A DNA stretch of 64,000 nucleotides from Spirosoma sp. KCTC 42546 (GCF_006965485.1 NZ_CP041360.1:5374501-5438500); one strand, 5' to 3'. Counted from the stretch's first letter, positions 1-8,072 are shown. Notes: generated by a model from the sequence alone, not told the origin. A program made the numbers and translations.

Positions 1-100
1 CTAATTGGTGTAGCTAACACCTAAGCTCAGCCTGGAAGGATTCGGCATCTCGTTATACACGGCAACTTCATACCTGATCATCATTTACTGCTACCTGGTA

Positions 101-457
101 CAAGTCAGGCATGCGGATTACATGAATTTTGGCTTCTACCGTGGCCACCTCTGCCCATCAGATGATAGAGATAGTACCGCTGAAGAAAACAAAACGACTT
201 TCATTCTGACCAACATAGTACCGCAGGCACCTCAACTTAACAGGCAATCTTGATTGAGGCTAGAAGGCTACTGCCGTAATCTCGTGACTCAGTGTAACGA
301 GCTGTACATCATTGCTGGAACAGCGGGCAAAGGTGGTGAGGGGGACAACGGCAAGGCTACAACTATTGCCAGTGGCAAGCTAACCGTTCCTGCTGCGCTC
401 TGGAAGGCGATTGTAGTATTGCCGGTAGGATCTGACGTGAACCGAATAAGCGCTTAG
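101..457 (+). pseudogene. Decayed DNA/RNA non-specific endonuclease (NUC1 type)
   Basis: Reading the frame through 131 gives a stretch that resembles the C-terminal half of secreted NUC1 nucleases: FYRGHLCPS, then TNIVPQAP, then, after one in-frame TGA at 251-253, GYCRNLV, NELYIIAG and LTVPAALWK, ending at a TAG at 455-457. The family motif is DRGH; here the Asp is a Tyr (codon 134-136), which would remove a catalytic-site residue. The TGA sits where relatives would be expected to have a Trp codon. The frame upstream of about 100 no longer resembles the family, so the 5' end is lost or lies outside the window. An intact NUC1 protein is encoded at 12483-13544. Identification is from motif memory only. 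Confidence 0.6.
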
Positions 458-850
458 ACGCGAGTTATTGCCGTCTAGATGCCAAACACGAATGCAACCT
501 GCAAAGGGGCTTGGGGAAGTTACCGAGTTAGCGTCGATGTGGAGAAGCAACCGACCTGCTGAACAGGGATGAGTAGGGTAACCAACTGTAGAGTCAGCTG
601 CCAGCAGGTAAGCTAAGCCGAAAGCTTGCACTTCCCAAAAATACCCTAGTAAGCGGATCAACATTTGAGTAATGTGTCTCTAGCTCGTAAAGGTAGTTGA
701 CGAGGGATAAACGTATCAGGCTTGAGCCCTGAGTAGGTGTTCGCTCGTCAACTCCTAGTAAGGGTTAATAACAATCCCACCTTAACCTTGCGATGCATAG
801 TAATAATATTCCGCCTGTTACTTTGGTATTTTAAACGCAACCTATTTTAT
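458..850. other. Intergenic gap, no gene seen
   Basis: I see no supported gene, RNA or repeat here. Short open frames on both strands lack recognisable motifs. The promoter of the kelch-repeat gene should lie in its right part. Confidence 0.5.
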
Positions 851-2563
851 ATGAGCACAGTTAAGACTTCTTGTTGGGTACTGTTGATATTAACTTATCT
901 AGTTGGTTTACCCTCACAGGCGCAATGGACTACGGCTAAACTTTCAGGCCCAAGAAACTACCTAGCAGCTACCAGTGTAGGAAGTAAAGCACTTTTTGGG
1001 GGAGGCCTGGTAAACAATTATACGTCAACTGACAAAGTAGAGATTTTTGATGTGGCTACTCAAGCATGGTCTAAGGCTAGTCTCTCACAAGCTCGATGGA
1101 ATTTACTTGCCACTAGTGCAGGATCTAAAGCATTTTTTGCTGGTGGAATGACGGGAAGCCTCCAAAATCCATTAACACCTTCAGATAGAGTAGATATCTA
1201 TGATGATGCCACTGGTTTGTGGAGCACGGCAAGCCTTTCAATAGCTAGAGCTAATTTTGCCGCTACCAGTGCAGGTTCTAAAGTTTTTTTTGGTGGAGGA
1301 CTTGGCCTTTCTAATGTAGTAGATATTTATGATACGGCTACAGGTCTTTGGACCACTACGACTCTTTCGCAGGGACGATATAATCTGGCTGCTACTAGTG
1401 CAGGCTCTAAAGTGTTTTTTGTCGGAGGCAAGTTAGCCAATGACGTTATGTCCAATGTTGTCGACATCTACGACACCACCACAGAACTTTGGACGACAAG
1501 GACGCTACCAAACCTAGTTGGATTTCCCATTGCAACTAGTGTAGGGACGAAAGTTTTCTTTTCGGGCGATCAAACAAACATAGTTGATATCTATGATGTC
1601 GCGACTAACGTATGGTCTACGGCTACCCTCTCTAAAATACGATTTAGCTTATCAGCAACCCGTGCAGGAACTAAAGCTTTTTTTGCGGGTGGAGGCTTTT
1701 TACCCCCAGGCGAATATGCTGCATCGTTTAGCGATGTAGTAGACATATACGATTATGCTACTGACCAATGGACTACAGACAAATTACCACGCGCCTGTCT
1801 TCGTTTAGCTTCTACTAGTATAGGGAAGCAGGCTTTTTTTGCCGGTGGAGAACCTGCTCTTTATACTACATCGGATGAGGTATATATCTATACAATCCGA
1901 CCACCGCTTAATATAACTCCTTCTAAGGCAACCCTAACCAGTACCAGCCCCTCAGTCAGCCTATCAGCGGTAGGCGAGGGCACTCTCAAATGGTCAACTG
2001 GAGCTACTACTCCGGTTATTTCGGCTACTACCGCAGGAATCTATTCGGTTACCTTGACAAACGCTGAGGGCGATACAGCCAGTGCCAGCGCAACAGTAAT
2101 TGGTCAGGATTTAAGCCCCACACTGCTGCTACCACAAGCTAACTTCCCCGCTGCTGGTAGCGAAGTGAATCTAGTCGTGGCAGTCGCGGAAGTAGGTGGC
2201 TTTCCGACGTCTTTAGGAAACGTTTCTATTACCATCACCGTCCCTACAGGCTTCACCGTTTCCTATGACCCATCGCTGACTGCTATCAATGTTACAGGCG
2301 GGGAAAACAATCCGGTCATGGTGAATAATTCTGAATGGCGTATAACAAGCAATACTAGCAATCAGCAGATTCGCTTAACAATTAATGAAGGGCTATTTAT
2401 TGCTGCAAATGCCACTACCAATTTAGGCTTTACGGTCACCCGTACGAGTGCTAACTCTGGAAGCACATCCAATATCACAGTCAATGTTGCCAATGATAAG
2501 ACTAAAACGTTTGACGGAAATTCAGCGAATAACATCTATGCCAGAATAATCAGCGGCTTATAA
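851..2563 (+). CDS. Secreted kelch-repeat protein with Ig-like C-terminal part
   Basis: A 570-residue secreted protein. The ATG at 851 is preferred over the in-frame ATG at 737 because it places a clean signal peptide (hydrophobic run ending near PSQAQ) at the N-terminus. Residues of about 25 to 345 hold six to seven kelch-like units of some 45-55 residues, each with a TSxGSKxFFxGG segment followed by VxIYDxATxxWxTxxLS. This pattern predicts a beta-propeller. Residues from about 350 on form one Ig-like segment (SVSLSAVGEG to SATVIG) and a DUF11-like beta domain. There is no catalytic motif, so a binding or surface role is inferred. It stands alone between the nuclease remnant and the tRNA cluster. 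Confidence 0.8.
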   Translation: MSTVKTSCWVLLILTYLVGLPSQAQWTTAKLSGPRNYLAATSVGSKALFGGGLVNNYTSTDKVEIFDVATQAWSKASLSQARWNLLATSAGSKAFFAGGMTGSLQNPLTPSDRVDIYDDATGLWSTASLSIARANFAATSAGSKVFFGGGLGLSNVVDIYDTATGLWTTTTLSQGRYNLAATSAGSKVFFVGGKLANDVMSNVVDIYDTTTELWTTRTLPNLVGFPIATSVGTKVFFSGDQTNIVDIYDVATNVWSTATLSKIRFSLSATRAGTKAFFAGGGFLPPGEYAASFSDVVDIYDYATDQWTTDKLPRACLRLASTSIGKQAFFAGGEPALYTTSDEVYIYTIRPPLNITPSKATLTSTSPSVSLSAVGEGTLKWSTGATTPVISATTAGIYSVTLTNAEGDTASASATVIGQDLSPTLLLPQANFPAAGSEVNLVVAVAEVGGFPTSLGNVSITITVPTGFTVSYDPSLTAINVTGGENNPVMVNNSEWRITSNTSNQQIRLTINEGLFIAANATTNLGFTVTRTSANSGSTSNITVNVANDKTKTFDGNSANNIYARIISGL

Positions 2564-2677
2564 GTTTTTCTAATTTCGTTAATTGACCAGCAGAAGTAAT
2601 CTCCCTAGAGATAGCCGAATCAAGGTCATCCGAGTCAGAGTCGGGGGTAATAACCGCTATACTATCCGGCAATGTTG

Positions 2678-2750
2678 ATGTCCTGCCAGGGCTCGAACCT
2701 GGAACCTTCTGAACCAAAATCAGACGTTCTACCAATTGAGCTACAAGACA
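2678..2750 (-). tRNA. tRNA-Gln (anticodon UUG)
   Basis: On the minus strand the acceptor arms TGTCTTG and CAGGACA pair. The anticodon stem TCTGA/TCAGA encloses loop TTTTGGT, giving UUG. The T-arm contains GGTTCGAGCCC. It is the last gene of a six-tRNA cluster read leftwards. Confidence 0.95.
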
Positions 2751-2752
2751 AT

Positions 2753-2776
2753 AAAGACCTCCATGCTGAGGTCTTT
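2753..2776. terminator. 9-bp hairpin between tRNA-Ser and tRNA-Gln
   Basis: Arms AAAGACCTC (2753-2761) and GAGGTCTTT (2768-2776) are perfectly complementary around a 6-nt loop. It lies directly 3' of tRNA-Ser on the minus strand. It could be a weak terminator or an RNA-processing hairpin in the cluster transcript; there is no long U run. Confidence 0.5.
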
Positions 2777-2777
2777 G

Positions 2778-2877
2778 CAGAGAGCCTGGGGCTCGAATCG
2801 ACCGGCGACCCGGCCAGAAGTCAGTTTTCCGACTACAGCTTAGCAGGCTGTTCCATTAACCATTCTGGCAACTCTCT
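2778..2877 (-). tRNA. tRNA-Ser (anticodon GCU) interrupted in the T-arm by a 16-nt insert
   Basis: Acceptor arms AGAGAGT/GCTCTCT pair, with discriminator G. The anticodon stem ACAGC/GCTGT encloses CTGCTAA (GCU), and the long variable arm is a perfect AGTCGG-AAAA-CTGACT hairpin, as expected for tRNA-Ser. The T-arm is broken: CTGG (5' strand) and TTCGAGC-CCCAG (loop plus 3' strand) are separated by 16 nt at 2798-2813, in place of the single G expected. The gene is 100 nt long; about 85 is expected without the insert. Every other part of the cloverleaf is sound. Unless the insert is removed from the RNA or tolerated, this gene should not give a normal tRNA. I cannot tell whether another GCU gene exists outside the window. 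Confidence 0.75.
2798..2813 (+). repeat. 16-nt hairpin insert in tRNA-Ser (TCGACCGGCGACCCGG)
   Basis: The last 12 nt, CCGGCGACCCGG (arm CCGG, loop CGAC, arm CCGG), are identical to the insert at 7826-7841 in the IS3 element. The first four bases are TCGA rather than CGCN. It sits between the 5' T-stem strand and the T-loop of the tRNA. Confidence 0.7.
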
Positions 2878-2884
2878 ATTCCGG

Positions 2885-2957
2885 CACACCGGGTAGGGCT
2901 CGAACCTACGACTTTCGGTTTTGGAGACCGACGCTCTACCAACTGAGCTACCGATGT
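2885..2957 (-). tRNA. tRNA-Trp (anticodon CCA)
   Basis: Acceptor ACATCGG/CCGGTGT pairs with one wobble; discriminator G. The stem TCGGT/ACCGA encloses CTCCAAA, giving anticodon CCA. D- and T-arms are regular. Confidence 0.95.
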
Positions 2958-2962
2958 AGTTG

Positions 2963-3033
2963 AGGTCCGTCCCGGATTCGAACCGGGGGTGTTGCTTTTG
3001 CAGAGCAATGCCTTACCACTTGGCCAACGGACC
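2963..3033 (-). tRNA. tRNA-Cys (anticodon GCA)
   Basis: Acceptor GGTCCGT/ACGGACC; discriminator U, as usual for Cys. The stem TTGCT/AGCAA encloses CTGCAAA (GCA). The D-arm GGCCAAGTGGTAAGGC is typical of tRNA-Cys. Confidence 0.95.
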
Positions 3034-3042
3034 ATACTTTAG

Positions 3043-3124
3043 TTGGAGCTGAGGGATTCGAACCCACTCACCCGAAGGAACAGATTTACAGTCTGCTGCA
3101 ACTCTCCCACGTTGCCGAGCCCCA
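3043..3124 (-). tRNA. tRNA-Tyr (anticodon GUA)
   Basis: Acceptor TGGGGCT/AGCTCCA; discriminator A. The stem GCAGA/TCTGT encloses CTGTAAA (GUA). A long variable arm is present, as in bacterial tRNA-Tyr (82 nt in all). Confidence 0.95.
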
Positions 3125-3129
3125 ATGTG

Positions 3130-3201
3130 TAGGGATAGTGAGAGTCGAACTCACCGCTTCTTGGTCCCAAACCAAGCGTCTCACCCCGAGACTATATCCC
3201 T
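3130..3201 (-). tRNA. tRNA-Pro (anticodon UGG)
   Basis: Acceptor AGGGATA/TATCCCT; discriminator A. The stem CTTGG/CCAAG encloses TTTGGGA (UGG). It is the first gene of the leftward cluster, so the cluster promoter should lie just right of 3201. Confidence 0.95.
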
Positions 3202-3213
3202 GAAAACGAAAAT

Positions 3214-3243
3214 AGCCCCTACCGTTTGAATCCGATAGGGGCT
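3214..3243. terminator. Hairpin upstream of the tRNA cluster
   Basis: Arms AGCCCCTA (3214-3221) and TAGGGGCT (3236-3243) flank a 14-nt loop. It is terminator-like on the minus strand, where ATTTTCGTTTTC follows. It may end leftward transcription arriving from the ISAs1 side; no other role is evident. Confidence 0.45.
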
Positions 3244-3390
3244 TTCTATAGAAAAAGTCTTTTGAACCTTAGACAATAGTCATACCCCTAGCGTGCCAAT
3301 ACTGACAGCTACTTGGTTGGGGTTGATATTGACGGCGATTGTTCATGGCACAAAGGTAAAACAAAAGAAATCACACTTGCAATACCTACC

Positions 3391-3399
3391 GTTAAGTAA
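3391..3399. repeat. Left 9-bp target duplication of the ISAs1 element
   Basis: GTTAAGTAA occurs here and again at 4556-4564, directly outside the two terminal inverted repeats. Confidence 0.85.
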
Positions 3400-4555
3400 T
3401 AGGGTGATTGCATCAAACGTTAAGTTGGCTCAGTAGGGTCATTAGGTAGGCATCGTCACGGGCGGCTTTCTTACGTTTGCGCTTCAGACTCATCTTGACT
3501 GGATCGCGACTAATCAAGCCTAAAGCTAACTTACGCACTGTGGTCAGATTACGTGGAGCATGGTCTTTCCGAACCTGACAGGCATCCTCATCAAAGGTAA
3601 CGTCCAAGTGCCAGTGTTGCTCATTCTCAATACTCCAGTGCCGACGAATATAACGGCTCATCTGAGTCGCCGAAAAACCTGTTAATGAACTGATATAGAA
3701 ATGTTTACCATACTCTTCCTTGTCGTTCAACCAACGACTTGACTCTACGCAGATGATACTTCTGAGTCCGATCCATTCCGTGGCAGCATCCACCAGGGTT
3801 AGATTTTCACTCACCCAAACGGTTCGCTTTTCTGCTCGCCCATGGCCTAAATCCCGGCTTACGTGGGCTTGTAAAGTAGGCTTTACCCGCTCAAACCAAC
3901 CTACCACCTGCTCATAAAGTCCATCTTGGTTCGCTTTTAGGCCAATCACATAGTCTGCCTGCTTGTCAACAATCAGTTCAGTAATCGTTTTCTGGCATCC
4001 AATGGCATCAATACTCACCACACTGCTCGTGATGTCAAGCGGTTTGAGCAGGTCAGGGATGGCTTTTATCTCATTGGTTTTATCGGCTATCTGACTCTGA
4101 GCCAGGCACAACCGCTCTTTTTCCGCCCAAACACTGACAATTTGAACCCTAGCTTGCTTATGCCCAGCCTCAACAGTTCCTCGCAGTTGCTTGCCGTCAA
4201 CGATGAGTTGTTTTTGGGCCAGTAAGCCCACAATATCCTTCCCCCACTTCGTCAACAAAGCTTCTAACTGCGTAGGCTCTAATCGGCGAAAGACTCGGTT
4301 CAAGGTATCATGAGAAGGGATGCCGCAGGGCAATTCAAGAAACTCACGCAGGATATCCTGTTTATCACAAGCGTAATCATACACCTCTTCAAATCCTTCA
4401 CAATCAGCTAAATAACCGCACAATACAATCATCAATATATCGGTTAGCTGATGAAAACACTTCCCCTCCTGGCGGGGATCGTCAATCTCAAAAAATAATT
4501 CGGCTACATCCATCTATCAAAGATGGCTAACTTAGCCTTTCATGCAATCACCCTA
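3400..4555 (-). mobile_element. Complete ISAs1-family insertion sequence
   Basis: 13-bp terminal inverted repeats TAGGGTGATTGCA (3400-3412 and, inverted, 4543-4555) bound a 1156-bp element with a single transposase gene on the minus strand. A 9-bp direct repeat GTTAAGTAA flanks it on both sides, so the boundaries are firm and insertion looks recent. It lies 74 bp upstream of the ATG of the PD-(D/E)XK gene at 4630 and may have separated that gene from its native promoter. Confidence 0.93.
3413..4513 (-). CDS. ISAs1-family DDE transposase
   Basis: 366 residues, full length for the family. N-terminal part with FxxIxDPRxEGKxxHxLxDIL, then PSHDTLNRVF. The DDE core shows IVDGKQLRG (first Asp) and VSIDAIGCQ (second Asp), and the C-terminal part has the family signature HWSIENxxHWxLDVTFxED (catalytic Glu). 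No frameshift or stop is seen and none of the 16-nt inserts is present. It moves the host element by cut or copy and paste. The ORF starts 42 bp inside the right inverted repeat. Confidence 0.93.
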   Translation of the reverse strand: MDVAELFFEIDDPRQEGKCFHQLTDILMIVLCGYLADCEGFEEVYDYACDKQDILREFLELPCGIPSHDTLNRVFRRLEPTQLEALLTKWGKDIVGLLAQKQLIVDGKQLRGTVEAGHKQARVQIVSVWAEKERLCLAQSQIADKTNEIKAIPDLLKPLDITSSVVSIDAIGCQKTITELIVDKQADYVIGLKANQDGLYEQVVGWFERVKPTLQAHVSRDLGHGRAEKRTVWVSENLTLVDAATEWIGLRSIICVESSRWLNDKEEYGKHFYISSLTGFSATQMSRYIRRHWSIENEQHWHLDVTFDEDACQVRKDHAPRNLTTVRKLALGLISRDPVKMSLKRKRKKAARDDAYLMTLLSQLNV

Positions 4556-4564
4556 GTTAAGTAA
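4556..4564. repeat. Right 9-bp target duplication of the ISAs1 element
   Basis: GTTAAGTAA, identical to 3391-3399, directly outside the right inverted repeat. Confidence 0.85.
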
Positions 4565-4629
4565 TGTGGTGGCCAAGAGTCTGGATTTCTTTTATTCTTT
4601 GTCAGATAAATCCTAAATCTCCCTTTTTC

Positions 4630-5709
4630 ATGGACTTTAAAGATCAAATTAAACAATTGGCGGAGCGTGTCTCCCGCCTGAAAGACTCTATCCAAACCGA
4701 AGAGGCTACCAAGAATGCCTTCATCATGCCTTTTCTGAATGCACTTGGCTATGACGTATTCAACCCATTCGAAGTAGTACCCGAATTCATATCTGACATT
4801 GGCACCAAGAAGGGAGAGAAAGTAGATTATGCCATCATGCGTGAGGTAAATGGACAACCTGAGCCCTGTATGCTCATCGAGTGTAAGCACTGGAAGCAAG
4901 CCTTGACGCTACATGATAACCAGCTCTTGAGGTACTTTCACGTAACCAAGGCTAGGTTTGGGGTCTTAACCAATGGTGTCATCTATCAATTCTTTACCGA
5001 CTTGGAAGCGCCCAACCGAATGGATGAAAAACCATTCCTTGAGATTAATATGCTCGATTTGCGAGATAATCAAATTGAAGAGCTTAAGAAATTCCATAAG
5101 TCCTACTTCGATGTAGATAGTATTCTGTCGACAGCTAGCGAGTTGAAATACACCAATCAGCTTAAGGTATTGATTCAAAATGAGCTAGCCTCACCTTCGG
5201 AGTTCTTTGTGCGTCATTTCGCCAAACAGGTCTTTACCGGCCAGATGAATGCGCAGCGATTGGAATATTTTACCGGCCTAGTCAAGAAATCATTTCAACA
5301 GTCTTTCTCCGATCAAATTAAAGATCGGCTTACTACTGCACTCACCAAAGAGCAGGAAACACCCGCAGCAATAAGCGTTGAGGTGGCAACCTCCATTGAA
5401 AAGCGTGAGCCTGCTGTTATTACTACTGCTGAAGAGCTAGAGGGGTTTTACATCGTCAGGGCCATACTCAGACCAGTTATATCTCCTGAGCGCATAGTAC
5501 ACCGAGATGCACAGTCTTACTTTGCTATCCTGCTTGATGACAACAACAGGAAACCACTCTGCCGTCTGAATTTTAACGGGCAAAAGAAGTTCATTACTCT
5601 CTTTGACGAAGCTAAAAAGGAAGTCAGGCAAGAAATAAACTCATTAAATGACATATTTGATCATAGTGAAGCACTATTAAGCACTTTAGCAACGTACGGT
5701 ATAAATTAA
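4630..5709 (+). CDS. Restriction-type PD-(D/E)XK nuclease (HSDR_N-like) protein
   Basis: 359 residues from the ATG at 4630; the in-frame upstream ATG at 4564 lies in the ISAs1 target duplication and is unlikely. Residues of about 1-160 resemble the N-terminal nuclease domain of type I restriction R subunits: TEEATKNAFIMPFLNALGYD, then EKVDYAIM with Asp66 and MLIECKHW with Glu84-x-Lys86, the D...ExK signature. Residues 160-290 are helical and charged. There is no helicase or methyltransferase partner, so this is not a classic type I system. Stand-alone proteins of this kind are widespread, often near defence genes. The gene downstream (5781) may be a partner; 71 bp separate them. Confidence 0.75.
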   Translation: MDFKDQIKQLAERVSRLKDSIQTEEATKNAFIMPFLNALGYDVFNPFEVVPEFISDIGTKKGEKVDYAIMREVNGQPEPCMLIECKHWKQALTLHDNQLLRYFHVTKARFGVLTNGVIYQFFTDLEAPNRMDEKPFLEINMLDLRDNQIEELKKFHKSYFDVDSILSTASELKYTNQLKVLIQNELASPSEFFVRHFAKQVFTGQMNAQRLEYFTGLVKKSFQQSFSDQIKDRLTTALTKEQETPAAISVEVATSIEKREPAVITTAEELEGFYIVRAILRPVISPERIVHRDAQSYFAILLDDNNRKPLCRLNFNGQKKFITLFDEAKKEVRQEINSLNDIFDHSEALLSTLATYGIN

Positions 5710-5780
5710 TGCAATTGCTAGATATACTTCATATAGAACCTGATGGCCAGTAGTAATTTAACTACATAGAACATTTTTCA

Positions 5781-6821
5781 ATGGGCAAGCCAAGTAATAA
5801 AATAGTTGAGTTTTTTAAGCTTCAGGCTAGCATGAAAAAAGCTGGTCACATATCAGAATGCTTCTACCATAAGAAAGAAGAATGTAGAGGCCCAATAAAG
5901 CAGGCCCATAGCCTACAGAAAAATGGTAGGTTATCATTAATAGAGGGGGAGGTTAATGGGCAAAATAAAATATACACTTTCTCAAATACTCAGCCAAATG
6001 AGAAATCTTATTTTGGCGATCTAAAACCAATTGGAAAAGGTGAAGCGTCAACCTTTTTTGGTTTTTGTGACAAGCATGATGCAGAGCTATTCTCTGACAT
6101 TGAAAATCACGAGTATGACGATAGCGATAAGCATAATTTTTTACATTCTTATCGTTCTTTTGCTCACAGTTATCATATTAGTAAACAGGGTATTAAAGCA
6201 GGAAATTCAGATAAAAAGCCAAGAACTCCAATCGATGAACCTTTATTACAAGGATTTAAAATGAGTCTGGTGGATTTTGATATCTCAAAGGCAAAGTTGG
6301 ATAGAATGATTGAGCATAAAATCTATGAAAAGTTATGTTATTTATCAGTTGTGTTACCCGATCAAACCATCCCGATAGCTTGTGCAACTGTCATTACTCC
6401 CCCTTATTATTATAGTGGTAAACCCTTTAATAATCACCTTGATATTGACATACCTTATTCTGATATAATGTTAACCGTATTGCCAGATTACAATCAAACT
6501 ATAATAATATTTGCTTGCTTTTCAGATGATGGTGCCTCTATAAAGTTTTTAGACGAGTTTAGTACGCTGTCAGATTTATTATTTTTCAAGGCAGTATCTT
6601 CTTCACTTATCTCCCAAGTAGAAAACACTTTTTTTGCACCTGCCTTTTGGAATGCCTTAGGGCTAGAAAAGCAAAAACAACTACTAAAGGAAATAGAATA
6701 TAATGTTGCCGAAGGGCTAGTAATGCCACCTCATAAGGGTTTTTACCGTAGTAAAATTAATCTTTTTGACACAAGGCTATCAGCCCAAAAGTTGGGTATT
6801 GATTGTGTTTGGCTAAAATAG
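5781..6821 (+). CDS. Uncharacterised AT-rich zinc-binding (HNH-like?) protein
   Basis: 346 residues, family not named with confidence. The N-terminus holds a likely zinc site: C27 (ISECFYH), C35 (KEECRGP), H43 in IKQAHSLQKNG, then GFCDKHD with C96 and H99. The spacing of ICs and H with the HSLQ and FCxxHDxxLF motifs suggests a treble-clef or HNH-related fold; this is inference. No membrane segment or signal peptide. The gene is clearly more AT-rich than its neighbours, which suggests recent transfer. It follows the PD-(D/E)XK gene on the same strand and precedes the IS3 element. A two-gene defence module is possible but unproven. Confidence 0.6.
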   Translation: MGKPSNKIVEFFKLQASMKKAGHISECFYHKKEECRGPIKQAHSLQKNGRLSLIEGEVNGQNKIYTFSNTQPNEKSYFGDLKPIGKGEASTFFGFCDKHDAELFSDIENHEYDDSDKHNFLHSYRSFAHSYHISKQGIKAGNSDKKPRTPIDEPLLQGFKMSLVDFDISKAKLDRMIEHKIYEKLCYLSVVLPDQTIPIACATVITPPYYYSGKPFNNHLDIDIPYSDIMLTVLPDYNQTIIIFACFSDDGASIKFLDEFSTLSDLLFFKAVSSSLISQVENTFFAPAFWNALGLEKQKQLLKEIEYNVAEGLVMPPHKGFYRSKINLFDTRLSAQKLGIDCVWLK

Positions 6822-6951
6822 CAATTATATACATTCTCATCCTTAAGCCGAGAGTCCAGTAAGATGCATAGTGGAGCTGCTACATTTGACTGGACATTAA
6901 GTTAAGTGTGATCTAACTTAGTGAACCATGAAAACCAGGAGACAGTACGAC

Positions 6952-6967
6952 CGCACGGGCGGCCCCG
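6952..6967 (+). repeat. 16-nt hairpin insert A (CGCACGGGCGGCCCCG)
   Basis: Inserted in orfA between codons for Y-D and E-E-F. Form: CGCA, arm CGGG, loop CGGC, arm CCCG. It is the exact reverse complement of the insert at 8073-8088. Confidence 0.85.
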
Positions 6968-7182
6968 GAAGAATTCAAAAAGATGGCCGTGGAGCTATCA
7001 GTGGCAAAAGGATCGCTAAAAGCGACTGCTGAAGAGTTAGGAATAACCCCACAAATTCTGACCCGGTGGCGTAGTGAACGAGTAGTTGCTCAAGGCTCCC
7101 CAGCCGTCAGCCGAACTCAGGTGAGCCAGGAACAACAAGAAATAATACGACTGAAAAAGGAACTCAAACAGGCTGAATTAGA

Positions 7183-7198
7183 TCGGATCGCCGAAGCG
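7183..7198 (-). repeat. 16-nt hairpin insert B (minus-strand CGCTTCGGCGATCCGA)
   Basis: Inserted inside the Glu codon of QAELERD in orfA. On the minus strand it reads CGCT, arm TCGG, loop CGAT, arm CCGA. It is the exact reverse complement of the insert at 7965-7980. Confidence 0.85.
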
Positions 7199-7825
7199 AC
7201 GCGATATTCTAAAAAAGGCGGTCGGCATCTTCTCCAGGGGCGACGGGAAATATTCGGATTTATAAAGGCTTACCAAACCGAATTCCCCGTTGAGATGATG
7301 TGTAGAGTACTGAATGTAAGCCGCAGTGGGTATTATTATTGGCTAACCCAACGACCCACCAAAAGAGGCACTGAAAATCAAGCTATTACGCAGTTAATCA
7401 GCAACTTGTTCACTGCCAGTAAAGGCCGGTATGGTAGTCCAAAAATTACTCAGGATTTAAACGCTCAGGGCGTAAAGGTATCACGCCCCCGCGTAGCCAG
7501 ACTGATGAAGCAGGCTAATCTTAAAAGCGTCATTCAGAAGAAGTATGTAGTTGCTACTACGGATTCAAAACACACCTACCCAGTGGCCGAAAACCATTTG
7601 AATCGCCAATTTAATCCCATAAAACCGGGCCAGGCCTGGGTGTCTGATCTGACCTACATCCAGACCGGTGAAGGCTGGCTGTACCTGACAATGATTATGG
7701 ATTTGTATGATCGGAAAGTGATTGGCTGGGCCTTGAGTAAATCGATGAAAGCCGCTGAAACAACCATTCCAGCTTGGCAGATGGCGATTAAAAACCGGCC
7801 AATCGAACGCCAGTTGATCTTTCAT

Positions 7826-7841
7826 CGCTCCGGCGACCCGG
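7826..7841 (+). repeat. 16-nt hairpin insert C (CGCTCCGGCGACCCGG)
   Basis: Inserted between the His and Ser codons just before the second catalytic Asp of orfB. CGCT, arm CCGG, loop CGAC, arm CCGG. Its last 12 nt equal those of the tRNA-Ser insert at 2798-2813. No reverse-complement partner is seen within the IS. Confidence 0.85.
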
Positions 7842-7964
7842 TCGGATCGAGGGGTTCAGTATGCCTGTCATAGCTTTACTAGACTGCTGAAAAAACACCC
7901 GCTGGTTGTGCAAAGTATGAGCGGGAAAGGGAACTGCTGGGATAATGCTGTGGCGGAGAGCTTT

Positions 7965-7980
7965 CGCTTCGGCGATCCGA
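7965..7980 (+). repeat. 16-nt hairpin insert B' (CGCTTCGGCGATCCGA)
   Basis: Inserted between the two Phe codons of AESF-FKSL in orfB. Exact reverse complement of the insert at 7183-7198. Compared with insert C, the outer stem pair is T-A in place of C-G, so pairing is kept. Confidence 0.85.
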
Positions 7981-8072
7981 TTCAAAAGCCTCAAGTCGGA
8001 GTTGGTCTATCAGCACGATTTTCAAACGCAAGCCACGGCTAAACAGGCAGTCTTTGAGTACATAGAGATTTG

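Larger units (their letters stand above)
6928..7265 (+). pseudogene. IS3 orfA (HTH protein) interrupted by two 16-nt inserts
   Basis: ATG at 6928 opens MKTRRQYD; the insert at 6952-6967 breaks the frame, which resumes as EEFKKMAVELS, LKATAEELGITPQ and LTRWRSER, the HTH of IS3 OrfA. A second insert at 7183-7198 splits QAEL|ERDILKKAVG. Then FSRGDGKYSDL and a TAA at 7263-7265. Removing both inserts leaves 306 nt, exactly 101 codons plus stop. The A6G run at 7211-7217 (CTAAAAAAG) is a typical -1 frameshift site used to make the OrfAB fusion. The 16-nt insert at 7183 itself shifts the frame by the same amount as that slip. Confidence 0.85.

Noticed and set aside
2550..2896. Two frames of 61 and 74 codons across the tRNA cluster
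   Set aside because: They run through tRNA-Gln and tRNA-Ser, which explain the sequence.
4540..4899. 119-codon minus-strand frame opposite the PD-(D/E)XK gene
   Set aside because: It overlaps the nuclease domain on the sense strand and the end of the ISAs1 element; no motif.
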